64,000 nucleotides of DNA from Dietzia psychralcaliphila. Lineage in GTDB: Bacteria > Actinomycetota > Actinomycetes > Mycobacteriales > Mycobacteriaceae. Every line of letters begins with the position of its first letter. Within the stretch, counting starts at the first letter, position 1. Location of the stretch: contig NZ_CP015453.1 of the NCBI RefSeq assembly GCF_003096095.1, positions 1,302,001 to 1,366,000 of the forward strand, in the 5' to 3' direction. The notes under the pieces are model-generated. The model was given only the letters and a program-made list of their open reading frames with translations, did no database searches and was not told where the DNA came from. The position numbers and the translations under genes were made by a program. Shown here one piece after another: positions 43,104 to 51,882 of the stretch.

Positions 43104-44216
43104 ATGACACCCGCGCCCGGACCCGCGCCCGGGCCCGCGCCCGAGCATCTGCCCGAGGGGCCGTCGTGGGACGCGCTGCGTCACCACGGTGATGCCGAGC
43201 TGGTGCCGGGCGGGGTGGACTTCGCCGTCAACGTGCGCGGTGACGGACCGCCCGCGTGGTTGCGGGAGCGGTTGGCGTCCCGCCTCGGAGACCTGGGTGG
43301 ATACCCCACCGTCGACGACGACGAGGCGGCCGTGGCCGCGGTCGCCGCCCGCCACGGGGTGGGTCCCGACGGCGTCCTGCTGCTGGGCGGTGCCGCGGAG
43401 GGGTTCCACCTGATCGCCGACCACGCTGCCCGGCGTGGCCTGCACGCGGCCGTGGTGCACCCGTCCTTCACCGAACCGGAGGTCGAGCTGAGGCGGGCCG
43501 GAGTCGGGGTCGACCGCGTGATCCTGCCCCCTCCGTACCGACTCGATCCCGCGCTCGTGCCCGATGAGGCCGACCTCGTCGTCGTCGGCAACCCCACCAA
43601 CCCCACCTCGGTACTCCATCCCAGGGACACCGTCGCGGCGTTGTGCCGCCCCGGCCGGGTGACGGTGGTGGACGAGGCGTTCTGCGACGTGGTCTCAGAC
43701 GAGGCGGGGCACACCCTCGCCGGCGCCGGACTGCCCGGCCTGGTGGTGTTGCGGTCGTTGACCAAGACGTGGGCGCTCGCCGGGCTCCGGGTGGGGTACG
43801 CGGTGGGCGATCCGGCGGTGCTCGCCGACCTCGCCACGGACCGCCCGCACTGGCCGCTGGGCACCCTGCAACTTGAGGCCGTCCGGGCCTGCCTGGCTCC
43901 CGCGGCGGACAGGGAACTGGAGACGGTGCGCGCGCAGGTGGTGGCCGAACGCGAGGCGATGGTGGCCGCTCTCGAGACCGCCGGGATCCCGGTCGTGGTG
44001 CCCCCCGAGGCGCCGTTCGTCCTGGTGCGAACCCCCGCCGGGATGGATCCCGTCGCGTTCCGTGCGGGCCTGGCGCGCAGGGGGATCGCGACCCGCCGCG
44101 GGGATACGTTCCCCGGCCTCGACGCCACCTACCTGCGTCTGGCCGTGCGTGACGGCAGGATGGTGGCCGAACTCGTCCGCGCGTGGCGGGCGCAACGGGA
44201 AGGGGATCGACGATGA
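43104..44216 (+). CDS. cobC: CobC-like PLP-dependent aminotransferase/decarboxylase
   Basis: 370-aa fold-type I PLP enzyme related to histidinol-phosphate aminotransferase and L-threonine-O-3-phosphate decarboxylase, which supplies the aminopropanol linker of cobalamin. Lys221 in SLTKTWALAGLRVG binds PLP, VVGNPTNPTSVLH contains the substrate/cofactor loop, and VDEAFCDVV the PLP-nitrogen Asp. A Pro/Ala repeat (APGPAPGPAPE) opens the protein. The stop overlaps the nif3 start (ATGA). Placed near cobD as in M. tuberculosis, which supports a cobalamin role. Confidence 0.85.
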   Translation: MTPAPGPAPGPAPEHLPEGPSWDALRHHGDAELVPGGVDFAVNVRGDGPPAWLRERLASRLGDLGGYPTVDDDEAAVAAVAARHGVGPDGVLLLGGAAEGFHLIADHAARRGLHAAVVHPSFTEPEVELRRAGVGVDRVILPPPYRLDPALVPDEADLVVVGNPTNPTSVLHPRDTVAALCRPGRVTVVDEAFCDVVSDEAGHTLAGAGLPGLVVLRSLTKTWALAGLRVGYAVGDPAVLADLATDRPHWPLGTLQLEAVRACLAPAADRELETVRAQVVAEREAMVAALETAGIPVVVPPEAPFVLVRTPAGMDPVAFRAGLARRGIATRRGDTFPGLDATYLRLAVRDGRMVAELVRAWRAQREGDRR

Positions 44217-45370
44217 CCACCGGTGGGACCACCCTGGCCGACGTGATCGACCTCCTGGAGCGCGCCTACCCGCCGCGGCTGGCCGAGTCGTGGGACCGCG
44301 TCGGCCTCGTGGCAGGTGACCCCACCGCTCAGGTCGGGTCGGTCGTGGTGGCCGTCGACGCCACCGACGCGGTGGTCGATCACGCGCTCGCCCTGGGTGC
44401 TGAACTGCTCCTGGTCCACCACCCGCCGCTGTTGCGGGGGGTGCACTCGGTCGCCGCCGACACCCCCAAGGGGAGGCTCCTGCACAGGCTCATCGCGGGC
44501 GGGTGTGCGCTGTACGCCGCGCACACCAACGCCGATTCGGCGCGGCCCGGGGTCAACGACGCCCTCGCCGAGACGCTCGGCCTGACTCCGGGGCGGCCGC
44601 TGGCGCCGACCGGCGACGGCACCGTCGACCGGTGGGTGGTGACGGTGCCCGACGACGACGTCGAGGACCTCCTGCACGCGGTGTTCGCCGCCGGCGCGGG
44701 CCGGATGAGCGGGTACACCGAATGCTCCTTCTCGGTCCCGGGCACCGGCCGCTTCCGCCCCGGCGACGGAACGGACCCGGCGATAGGCGTGGTCGGCGAG
44801 CCCGAGCAGGTCTCCGAGACGCGGGTGGAGTTCGTGGCGCCACCCGAACTCAGATCCGCGATCCGCCGAGCGGTCACGGCCGCACACCCGTACGAGGTCC
44901 CCGCCATGGACGTGCTGGTCAACCACGCCGGTCCAGGCCCGGGCCCGGAGGACACCGGTCTCGGCCGTATCTGTGACCTGCCCGAACCGATGTCGCTCGC
45001 GGAGTTCACCGAGCTCGTCGGAGCGCGACTCCCGCAGACGCGGTGGGGGGTCCGCGCCGCCGGGGACCCGGGCACGGAGATCAGGCGCGTCGCGCTGTGC
45101 GGAGGTTCCGGCGACTCCCTGCTGGGGGCGGCGCGCGCGGCGGGGGCGGACGTGTACCTCACCGGGGACCTGCGTCACCACGTCGTGGACGAACACCTCC
45201 GCGAAGGCGGGCCGGTGCTGGTGGACGCGGCGCACTGGGCTCTGGAGTTCCCGTGGTGTGCGCAGGCCGCGGCGCTGCTGGAGGAGGGGGTCGGGGTGAC
45301 GGCGACCGTGTGCGACCTGCGCACCGACCCGTGGACGGTGGCGTCCGGGGGAGCGGGCGACGGGCGGTAG
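44213..45370 (+). CDS. Nif3-like dinuclear metal centre protein
   Basis: 385-aa member of the NIF3/YbgI family, which forms hexameric toroids with a two-metal site. Metal ligands are visible in LLVHHPPLLRGVHSV (His pair) and AAHTNADSA near residue 100, with a GDLRHHVVDEH segment in the C-terminal half. A PII-like insert of about 120 residues separates the two halves, as in the longer Gram-positive members. Physiological function is unsettled. Coupled to cobC by a 4-base overlap. Confidence 0.9.
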   Translation: MTTGGTTLADVIDLLERAYPPRLAESWDRVGLVAGDPTAQVGSVVVAVDATDAVVDHALALGAELLLVHHPPLLRGVHSVAADTPKGRLLHRLIAGGCALYAAHTNADSARPGVNDALAETLGLTPGRPLAPTGDGTVDRWVVTVPDDDVEDLLHAVFAAGAGRMSGYTECSFSVPGTGRFRPGDGTDPAIGVVGEPEQVSETRVEFVAPPELRSAIRRAVTAAHPYEVPAMDVLVNHAGPGPGPEDTGLGRICDLPEPMSLAEFTELVGARLPQTRWGVRAAGDPGTEIRRVALCGGSGDSLLGAARAAGADVYLTGDLRHHVVDEHLREGGPVLVDAAHWALEFPWCAQAAALLEEGVGVTATVCDLRTDPWTVASGGAGDGR

Positions 45371-45373
45371 TCT
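45368..45373 (+). promoter_or_regulatory. -10 element for the zinc-ribbon gene, leaderless start
   Basis: TAGTCT, which shares its first three bases with the nif3 stop codon, lies 8 bases before the ATG at 45382. Confidence 0.5.
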
Positions 45374-45381
45374 TGGCCCTC

Positions 45382-46113
45382 ATGAAGGCCGATCCCACCG
45401 TCCAGCGTCGACTCATCGACATCGCCGAGCTCGACCTGCGCCTGGGCTCCCTCGCGCACCGGCGCAGATCCCTCCCGGAGCAGGCGGTGCTGGACAAGCT
45501 CGAGGCCGAGCGGCGGTCGGCCGTGGAATCCGCGGCGCGGGCCCGGATCCACGTGGAGGACCTGGACCGCGCGATCGTCAAGTTGCGCTCGGATCTCGAG
45601 GCCGTGCGCAGGCGTCGCGCCACCGACGCCGACCTGTTGGCTGCCGGAGGGTTGTCCGACAGGCAGGCCACCGAGCTCGAGTACGAGCTCGGGTCGCTCC
45701 ACCGCCGCGAGGAGAACCTGGCGGCAGAGCTCTCCGAGCTGACCGAGCGCCACGAGGCCGTCGAAGCCGACGTCCGCCACTCCGGTGCGATCATCACCGA
45801 CCTGGACGCGCGGCTGGGGATGGCCGTGACCGTCCGCGACACCGCACTCGCCGAGCTCGAGGACAGCGTCACCGCCACGACCGCCGAGCGGGCCCGCCAG
45901 GCGGAGGACCTCCCCACCGAGCTGCTCGACCTCTACTCCCGTAGCGCGGAGGAGGCGGGAGTGGGAGCGGCGATCCTCAACGGCGGCCGGTGCTCCGCGT
46001 GTGCGATGGATCTCGACCGGACCACCGTGTCCGCGTTCCGCACCGCTCCCGCGGACGACGTCCTGAACTGCCCGGAGTGCGGCGTGATCGTGGTCCGGAC
46101 GGACAACTCATGA
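45382..46113 (+). CDS. Coiled-coil zinc-ribbon protein (zf-RING_7/DUF164 type)
   Basis: 243 aa: a long N-terminal coiled coil of about 180 residues (DIAELDLRLGSLAHRRRSL onward) and a C-terminal zinc ribbon with CSAC and CPEC pairs. M. tuberculosis Rv2229c occupies the same position. Related proteins are proposed to bind nucleic acid, but no activity is established. The ATG of the phosphatase overlaps this stop by 4 bases, so the two are coupled. Confidence 0.9.
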   Translation: MKADPTVQRRLIDIAELDLRLGSLAHRRRSLPEQAVLDKLEAERRSAVESAARARIHVEDLDRAIVKLRSDLEAVRRRRATDADLLAAGGLSDRQATELEYELGSLHRREENLAAELSELTERHEAVEADVRHSGAIITDLDARLGMAVTVRDTALAELEDSVTATTAERARQAEDLPTELLDLYSRSAEEAGVGAAILNGGRCSACAMDLDRTTVSAFRTAPADDVLNCPECGVIVVRTDNS

Positions 46114-46757
46114 GCGGCGGCCCGGGCTGGACCGGTGCCGCCGGGAGGCCCACCCGGATCGTGCTGGCCCGTCACGGTCAGACCCCGCTCTCGGTGGACC
46201 GGCGCTATTCCGGGCAGGGCGACCCCGACCTCACCGACCTGGGGGTGGTCCAGGCCGAACGGACCGCCGATCGACTGGCCCGCATCCCGGAGCTCTCCGC
46301 CGTGGTCACCTCGCCCCTGCGCAGGTGCCTGGGCACAGCCGAGCGCGCCGCCGACGCGGCGGGGGTTCCCCTGCTCGTCGCGGACGATCTCATCGAGACC
46401 GACTTCGGCCTGTGGGAGGGCCTGACCTTCTCCGAGGCCGCCGAGCAGGACCCCGAGCTCCACGCCAGTTGGCTGTCCAACACCGCCGTACCGCCCCCCG
46501 GGGGCGAGAGCTTCGCCGTGGTCCGCGCCAGGGTCGAGCGGGGCCTTCGCCGGATCGTCGAGGAGAGCCCGGGCGGCGTGGTGGCCGTGGTCAGCCACGT
46601 CACCCCCATCAAACTGGCGATCCGCGCGGCACTCGACGCCGGCGACGAGCTCCTCTTCCGGCTCCACCTGGACCTGGCCTCGGTCTCCGACGTGCGCTTC
46701 TACCCGGACGGACCGACCTCCGTACACCTGGTCAACGACACCTCGCACCTCGACTAG
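46110..46757 (+). CDS. Histidine phosphatase family protein (CobC/phosphoglycerate mutase fold)
   Basis: 215 aa. Catalytic RHGQT at 21-25 (phosphohistidine His22), a second Arg in SPLRRCLGTAE, the acid in ETDFGLWEGLTF, and the second His in VVSHVTPIK. Such enzymes include alpha-ribazole phosphatase, which would fit the cob genes nearby. In M. tuberculosis the gene at this place (Rv2228c) is fused to an N-terminal RNase HI; here only about 15 residues precede the phosphatase domain, so the RNase H part is missing. Its stop codon TAG is also part of the rnpB -10. Confidence 0.9.
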   Translation: MSGGPGWTGAAGRPTRIVLARHGQTPLSVDRRYSGQGDPDLTDLGVVQAERTADRLARIPELSAVVTSPLRRCLGTAERAADAAGVPLLVADDLIETDFGLWEGLTFSEAAEQDPELHASWLSNTAVPPPGGESFAVVRARVERGLRRIVEESPGGVVAVVSHVTPIKLAIRAALDAGDELLFRLHLDLASVSDVRFYPDGPTSVHLVNDTSHLD

Positions 46758-46760
46758 ACT
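46755..46760 (+). promoter_or_regulatory. -10 element for rnpB
   Basis: TAGACT, overlapping the phosphatase stop codon, ends 4-5 bases before the predicted 5' end of RNase P RNA. Confidence 0.6.
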
Positions 46761-46764
46761 GCCA

Positions 46765-47204
<440 letters not shown>

Positions 47205-47355
47205 CAGCACCAGCCCCCGGGCTCGCGCCCCTCGCCCTCGGAGAAGCAGCGTCAGCCGGAGAGGCCGCGTAAGTCAGTAAGGCGGAGCGAGTTGGGCCAC
47301 ACTCCCGAGTAGGGTCACAGGAGCACGTCCACCGAGTGATCCGAGGAGGCCCGTC

Positions 47356-47529
47356 GTGACGGAAGAGCAGTGGTACTACGACATCGCCACAGGTCAGGCG
47401 CTACAGGGCAAGGTGACCAACTGGGACAACCGCATGGGTCCCTATGCCACCCGCGGCGAGGCCGAGGCCGCGCTGGCCAGGGTCAAGTCCCGCAACGAGG
47501 CGTGGGACGCGGAGGACGAGAAGGACTGA
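47356..47529 (+). CDS. Small conserved-looking protein of 57 aa
   Basis: GTG start at 47356 with a near-perfect GAGGAGG site 7 bases upstream, ending TGA at 47527-47529. The product begins TEEQWYYDIATGQALQGKV and contains NWDNRMGPYATRGEAEAALARV, a pattern of aromatic N-terminus and amphipathic C-terminal helix that I recall from short unnamed actinobacterial proteins. Highly charged, cytoplasmic, no metal motif. A TAGGGT at about 47312 may be its promoter. Function unknown. It is easy to miss because of its length. Confidence 0.75.
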   Translation: MTEEQWYYDIATGQALQGKVTNWDNRMGPYATRGEAEAALARVKSRNEAWDAEDEKD

Positions 47530-47563
47530 GGTGAGTGGGTCTGGGTCATGAAGGACTGAGGTG
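47520..47563 (+). repeat. 14-bp direct repeat spaced 30 bp at the end of the 57-aa gene
   Basis: GAAGGACTGAGGTG occurs at 47520-47533, across the stop codon, and again at 47550-47563. Probably a small tandem duplication that has since diverged. Confidence 0.75.
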
Positions 47564-47596
47564 GGAAAGGTCGAGTAGGGGAGCGCCTGCTAAGGC

Positions 47597-49261
47597 TCAC
47601 CGTTTCGACCCTGCCTTCTTCCCACCCTGGTTCTTCCCGCGACCCTCCTTCTTGCCCCGCCGCCGGGCGGATCGACGGGATTCGGACAGTTCGCGGTAGG
47701 CCGCGGTGACGGTGGCCGCGTCGTTCTCGAACCCGGCCAGGGCGCGCTCGGAGAACCCTCGTTCGTGCTCGAAGAGCACCCCGAACCCGAACGTCGACTC
47801 GCCGGCAGACTCCGCGCGCTTGGCGATCCGCCGGATCCACATCCGGGCGGTCACGCTGTCCTGGACGTCGCCGAGAACGGTGTGCAGTCGTTGACACGCC
47901 GTGCGCAGCGGCGCGACGGACAGGCCCTCCGACTCCCGGAGGGCGCCGACGTTGCGTCGCAGGGCCTTGGCGCGCTTGCGGACGACGTGCGTCAACTCCT
48001 CGCGTTGGGCCAGGGTCAGCTCGAGTGCCTCGAGGTCACGTTCCGTGCGGGTGCGGGCCTTGGTGAACTTGGCGAACTGCCGATCCACACCCCGCAGGAT
48101 CATGTCCTCGGCCTCGCGCTTCCGCCTCTTCTTGGCCGGTGCCGGTGCCGGCGCGGCATCGTCGGAGGGGTCGCCGGCGGCGGTGTCGGTGCCGGCGAGC
48201 TCCACCAGGAGGTGGAGCCGGTCGATCAGGTCGAGGTAGCGGTCGGAGCCCAGCGCCGCGGTGACGCGGGCGGCGGCCCGCCGCTCCTCCACCTCGAGTT
48301 CGGCATGCAGTCGCCGTCGGGTCGCGTGGTCCACGACGTCCTCGGGGTAGCCGGCGGCCAGTGCCCCGAGTCGCTCGTCGACGACCTGGATGTCCCGAAC
48401 TTTGCCCAGGACCGCGGCCAGGACCTTGAGCTCCTCGAGCACCCCGGCCAGGTCGATGTCCGTGTGCTCGGTCTCCGCCTCGAGCTCCTTGGCGAAGGAA
48501 CTGATGGTGCTGCGAAGCCCACGGACCGCCACCCGCATCTGGTGGACACCCACCATCGTGACGCGTCGGGCGGCCGGGTCGTGGTCGAGCACCCGGTGGA
48601 GGTCCTCACGCAGGGCGTCCTTGACGGGAGAGATGCCCTTGTCGGTCACGTCTGGGAGGGGGCCGAGGGTGCGGGCGAGTTTGGACGACGACGACGAGGT
48701 CGTGGCTCCGGCGTCGGTGCACGCGGTGGCGACGGCGGCGAGATGGTCCCGCGCACCGGGCCGCGACGGATCGACGAGTTCCGCCTCCCACTCCCGCCAG
48801 TCGCCGCCGGCTCCCGCGGTCGCGAACGAGTCGGTGGAGACGTGGTCGTCGCAGAACTCCACCACGGCCGTTCCGTCCGGCTCGCGCAGGATCAGCACAT
48901 GCCTCTGGTTGTCCACGCGGGCCACGGGCGCGAGCGGCCGACGGCGGACCAGCCCGGCCACCGCCGCCACGAACTCGGCCGGGACGTCGTCGCCGTGGTC
49001 GAGCGGGACCTGAAGTTCTACCCGACCGGCTTCGGACGGCAGTTTGAGGTGCCAGCCGGCGTCATCACCGCCGGTGCGCCGCCTGAGCGTGACCTTGTGG
49101 CGGGTGAGCGAGAGATCGGCGGTGTCGTAGTAGGTCGCGGAGAGTTCGTGAACCACCGGTTCGTCCGCCAGCAATGGGGCGAAAGCCTCCGCGGTGGGGA
49201 TCGGGGTGTCGGGGCCGACCTCGAACTTGCTCTCGACCTCCACGGTCTCGCTGATCGTCAT
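47597..49261 (-). CDS. CYTH-CHAD domain protein
   Basis: 554 aa. N-terminal CYTH (triphosphate tunnel) domain, opening VEVESKFEVG with the E-x-E-x-K signature and the strands YYDTADLSLTRHKVTLRRRTGG and WHLKLP, then a CHAD helical domain rich in conserved His/Arg (HQMRVAVRGLRSTISSF; RKRAKALRRNVGAL). CHAD domains bind polyphosphate, so the protein may tie to polyphosphate granules or hydrolyse inorganic triphosphate. The C-terminus is a Lys/Arg/Gly tail (RRRGKKEGRGKNQGG). The M. tuberculosis Rv2226 homologue occupies the same place. Confidence 0.9.
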   Translation of the reverse strand: MTISETVEVESKFEVGPDTPIPTAEAFAPLLADEPVVHELSATYYDTADLSLTRHKVTLRRRTGGDDAGWHLKLPSEAGRVELQVPLDHGDDVPAEFVAAVAGLVRRRPLAPVARVDNQRHVLILREPDGTAVVEFCDDHVSTDSFATAGAGGDWREWEAELVDPSRPGARDHLAAVATACTDAGATTSSSSSKLARTLGPLPDVTDKGISPVKDALREDLHRVLDHDPAARRVTMVGVHQMRVAVRGLRSTISSFAKELEAETEHTDIDLAGVLEELKVLAAVLGKVRDIQVVDERLGALAAGYPEDVVDHATRRRLHAELEVEERRAAARVTAALGSDRYLDLIDRLHLLVELAGTDTAAGDPSDDAAPAPAPAKKRRKREAEDMILRGVDRQFAKFTKARTRTERDLEALELTLAQREELTHVVRKRAKALRRNVGALRESEGLSVAPLRTACQRLHTVLGDVQDSVTARMWIRRIAKRAESAGESTFGFGVLFEHERGFSERALAGFENDAATVTAAYRELSESRRSARRRGKKEGRGKNQGGKKAGSKR

Positions 49262-49388
49262 GGTCTGGTTCTATCAGGCCCGGGTGAACGCGGCCTCCGG
49301 CTCGCCCCCGATCAGCTGGCCCTCATCGGACTTACTAGCGGGTAAGGTCGTAGTGGTTCCGATCACATGCTCGTCGTAGGGAGAAGAA

Positions 49389-50897
49389 GTGGATCAGACG
49401 ACAACCGTCGACGTCCTCGTCGTCGGGGCCGGGTTCTCCGGTCTCGGGACGGTCATAAAACTCACCGAGGACGGATTCGACGATGTGATCGTGGTGGAGC
49501 GGGGCACCGACGTGGGCGGCACCTGGCGCGACAACTCCTACCCGGGGGCGGCGTGTGACGTGCCCTCCCACCTGTACTCGTACTCCTTCGCCCTCAACCC
49601 GGGGTGGTCGCGTGCGTTCTCGCCGCAGGGCGAGATCTATGACTACATCCGCCGCGTCACCCACGACGCGGGCGTACGGGAGAAGATCAGGTTCGGCGTC
49701 GAGGTCACCTCTGCCCGCTTCGACGAGTCCCGCGGCCGGTGGACGGTCGGGACGACGGCGGGGGAGTACGACGCTCGAGTGCTGGTGCTGGGCGTGGGCG
49801 CGTTGTGCGAACCACGGTTGCCGGAGATCGACGGGATCGGAGACTTCGCCGGCCCCGTCTTCCACACCGCTCGCTGGGACCATTCGGTCCCGCTGGCCGG
49901 TCGACGCGTCGCGGTGATCGGGACCGGTGCCTCGGCCATCCAGGTGGTGCCGTCCATCGCCCCGACCGTGGAGCACCTCGACGTCTACCAGCGCACCGCG
50001 CCCTGGGTGCTGCCCCGGATAGACAGGCAGTATCCGGGGTTCGAGAGGGCCCTCTACCGCAGGGTCCCCGGTCTGCAGCGTGCCGTCCGGGCCCTGCAAT
50101 ACGCCAGCCGCGAATTCCAGGTCGTGGGATTGACCCGTACCCGTGCGGCCCTCGCCCCGATCAAGGCCATCGGTCGCGCGCACCTGGCGATGTCGGTGCG
50201 CGACCCCGGTCTGCGCGCCAAGCTGACGCCGAACTTCGAGATCGGCTGCAAACGGATCCTGTTGTCCAACGCCTGGTACCGCGCGTTGACCCGCCAGAAC
50301 GTCGACGTGGTGACCACGCCCATCAGCCGGGTGACCGAGGGCGGGATCGTCACCTCCGACGGCGCCGAGCACCCGGCGGACGTGCTGGTGGTGGCCACCG
50401 GATTCCACGTCACGGACTCGCCGTTCTTCGAGCGCGTGCGTGATGCGTCCGGTCGGACCCTGGCGGACAAGTGGGCGAGTGAGGGGATGGAGGCGTACAA
50501 GGGCACCACCGTCGCGGGGTACCCCAACCTCTTCGTCCTGATGGGTCCCGCGACCGGCCTCGGCCACTCGTCGATGATCTACATGATCGAGTCCCAGCTG
50601 AACTACCTGGTGGACGCGATGCGCAGCATGCGAGACCGGGGCCTGCAGACGGTGGAGGTCCGCGAGGCGGTCCAGAACGCCTATAACCGTGAGCTGCGCG
50701 AGAACACCGGAGAGACCGTCTGGGTGACCGGCTGCAAGAGCTGGTACCTCGACGCCAAGGGCAACGCCCCGGCGGTGTGGCCCGATTTCACCTTCTCCTA
50801 CCGCAACCAGACGAGGGACTTCGACTTGAGCGCCTACCGCCGGACCACGATCGACGAAGCCGCCGCGGCGCCGACGGTGCAGGGGGCACTCCGGTGA
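49389..50897 (+). CDS. FAD-dependent Baeyer-Villiger-type monooxygenase
   Basis: 502-aa class B flavoprotein monooxygenase. FAD Rossmann motif VVGAGFSGLG at 11-20, BVMO fingerprint FAGPVFHTARWD (F-x-G-x3-H-x3-W-D) near 155-166, NADPH motif VIGTGASAIQ near 178 and a late ATGFHVTDSPFF segment. It would insert oxygen into ketones or oxidise heteroatoms; mycobacterial EthA and MymA are relatives. GTG at 49389 has GGGAGAAG upstream. Coupled by a GTGA overlap to an SDR that could provide or use its ketone substrate. Confidence 0.9.
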   Translation: MDQTTTVDVLVVGAGFSGLGTVIKLTEDGFDDVIVVERGTDVGGTWRDNSYPGAACDVPSHLYSYSFALNPGWSRAFSPQGEIYDYIRRVTHDAGVREKIRFGVEVTSARFDESRGRWTVGTTAGEYDARVLVLGVGALCEPRLPEIDGIGDFAGPVFHTARWDHSVPLAGRRVAVIGTGASAIQVVPSIAPTVEHLDVYQRTAPWVLPRIDRQYPGFERALYRRVPGLQRAVRALQYASREFQVVGLTRTRAALAPIKAIGRAHLAMSVRDPGLRAKLTPNFEIGCKRILLSNAWYRALTRQNVDVVTTPISRVTEGGIVTSDGAEHPADVLVVATGFHVTDSPFFERVRDASGRTLADKWASEGMEAYKGTTVAGYPNLFVLMGPATGLGHSSMIYMIESQLNYLVDAMRSMRDRGLQTVEVREAVQNAYNRELRENTGETVWVTGCKSWYLDAKGNAPAVWPDFTFSYRNQTRDFDLSAYRRTTIDEAAAAPTVQGALR

Positions 50898-51781
50898 GCG
50901 CCCCGATCGGCAAGGTGATGTCGGCGCTGGGTGGGCTGACCGCCCGCCGTCCCCGCTGGCGGATGGACGGCAAAGTCGTCGTCGTCACGGGTGCCGGTTC
51001 CGGCATCGGTCGCGAACTCGCACGTGAGGCGGCGCGCCGGGGAGCCCGGTTGGCGCTGAGCGACGTCGACGTCGACGGTCTGGCCGAGACGGTGCGGCTG
51101 GTGGGGGCGGAGACCTCGGTGGAGGTGCACTCCGACCGACTCGACGTCGCCGAGCAGGCCGCGGTCGCGGAGTACGCCGGCCGCGTGGTCGAGCAGTTCG
51201 GGGTGGTCAACCTCGTCGTCAACAACGCCGGTATCGCGTTCACCGGGTCGGTCGCTCAGTCCGGGTACAAGGACATGGCCCGGGTGATGGATGTGGACTA
51301 CTGGGGGGTCGTGCACGGCACCAAGGAGTTCCTGCCGCACCTCATCGCCTCCGGAGACGGCCATCTGGTCAACATCTCCAGCATCTTCGCGATCCTGTCC
51401 GTGCCCACCCAGAACGCCTACAACGCGGCCAAGGCCGCGGTGCAGCAGTTCACCGAGTCCCTGCGGATGGAGATGCTCGCCGGCGGCCACCCCGTGGACG
51501 TCACCTGTGTGCACCCCGGGGGGATCAGGACCGCGGTGGCCAGGAGTGCCGGCGCGGCCGAGGGCCTGGACAGCGCGACTTTCGCCACGATCTTCGACGC
51601 CAAGTTCGCACGGACGGAGGCGTCGACGGCCGCGCGGGTAATCCTCGAGGGGGTCGAGCGGCGGCGCGCGCGGGTGCTCGTGGGGCCCGACGCGTATGTG
51701 CTGGACGCGCTGGTCCGGCTGTTCCCGGCCGGATACCAGAAGGGCACGGTGGCCGTCTCCCGCCATTTCGGGGTGGTCTGA
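50894..51781 (+). CDS. Short-chain dehydrogenase/reductase
   Basis: 295-aa classical SDR: cofactor loop TGAGSGIG near residue 33, NNAG motif in VVNNAGIAFTG, catalytic Ser in NISSIFA and Tyr-x3-Lys in YNAAK, then HPGGIRT. Asp after the second strand (LALSDVDV) suggests NAD(H) preference. Translationally coupled to the monooxygenase. The pair resembles the mymA-sadH arrangement in mycobacteria, which modifies envelope fatty acids; that role here is only inference. Confidence 0.9.
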   Translation: MSAPIGKVMSALGGLTARRPRWRMDGKVVVVTGAGSGIGRELAREAARRGARLALSDVDVDGLAETVRLVGAETSVEVHSDRLDVAEQAAVAEYAGRVVEQFGVVNLVVNNAGIAFTGSVAQSGYKDMARVMDVDYWGVVHGTKEFLPHLIASGDGHLVNISSIFAILSVPTQNAYNAAKAAVQQFTESLRMEMLAGGHPVDVTCVHPGGIRTAVARSAGAAEGLDSATFATIFDAKFARTEASTAARVILEGVERRRARVLVGPDAYVLDALVRLFPAGYQKGTVAVSRHFGVV

Positions 51782-51796
51782 CCCGGCCACCCCTGA

Positions 51797-51864
51797 CGAG
51801 TGGTCACCTCTGTCCAGCGCCGCCGGCGCCCACCTGGGCCGACGCGGACCGAGGTGAGCACTCG
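51797..51864. other. Imperfect inverted repeat between convergent SDR and pip genes
   Basis: CGAGTGGTCACCTC (51797-51810) and GAGGTGAGCACTCG (51851-51864) are complementary at 13 of 14 positions, with a GC-rich inner segment. It lies between convergent stops (51781, 51883) and may act as a bidirectional terminator, though no T run is present. Confidence 0.5.
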
Positions 51865-51882
51865 CCGGGTCGTGCGCTGGGT

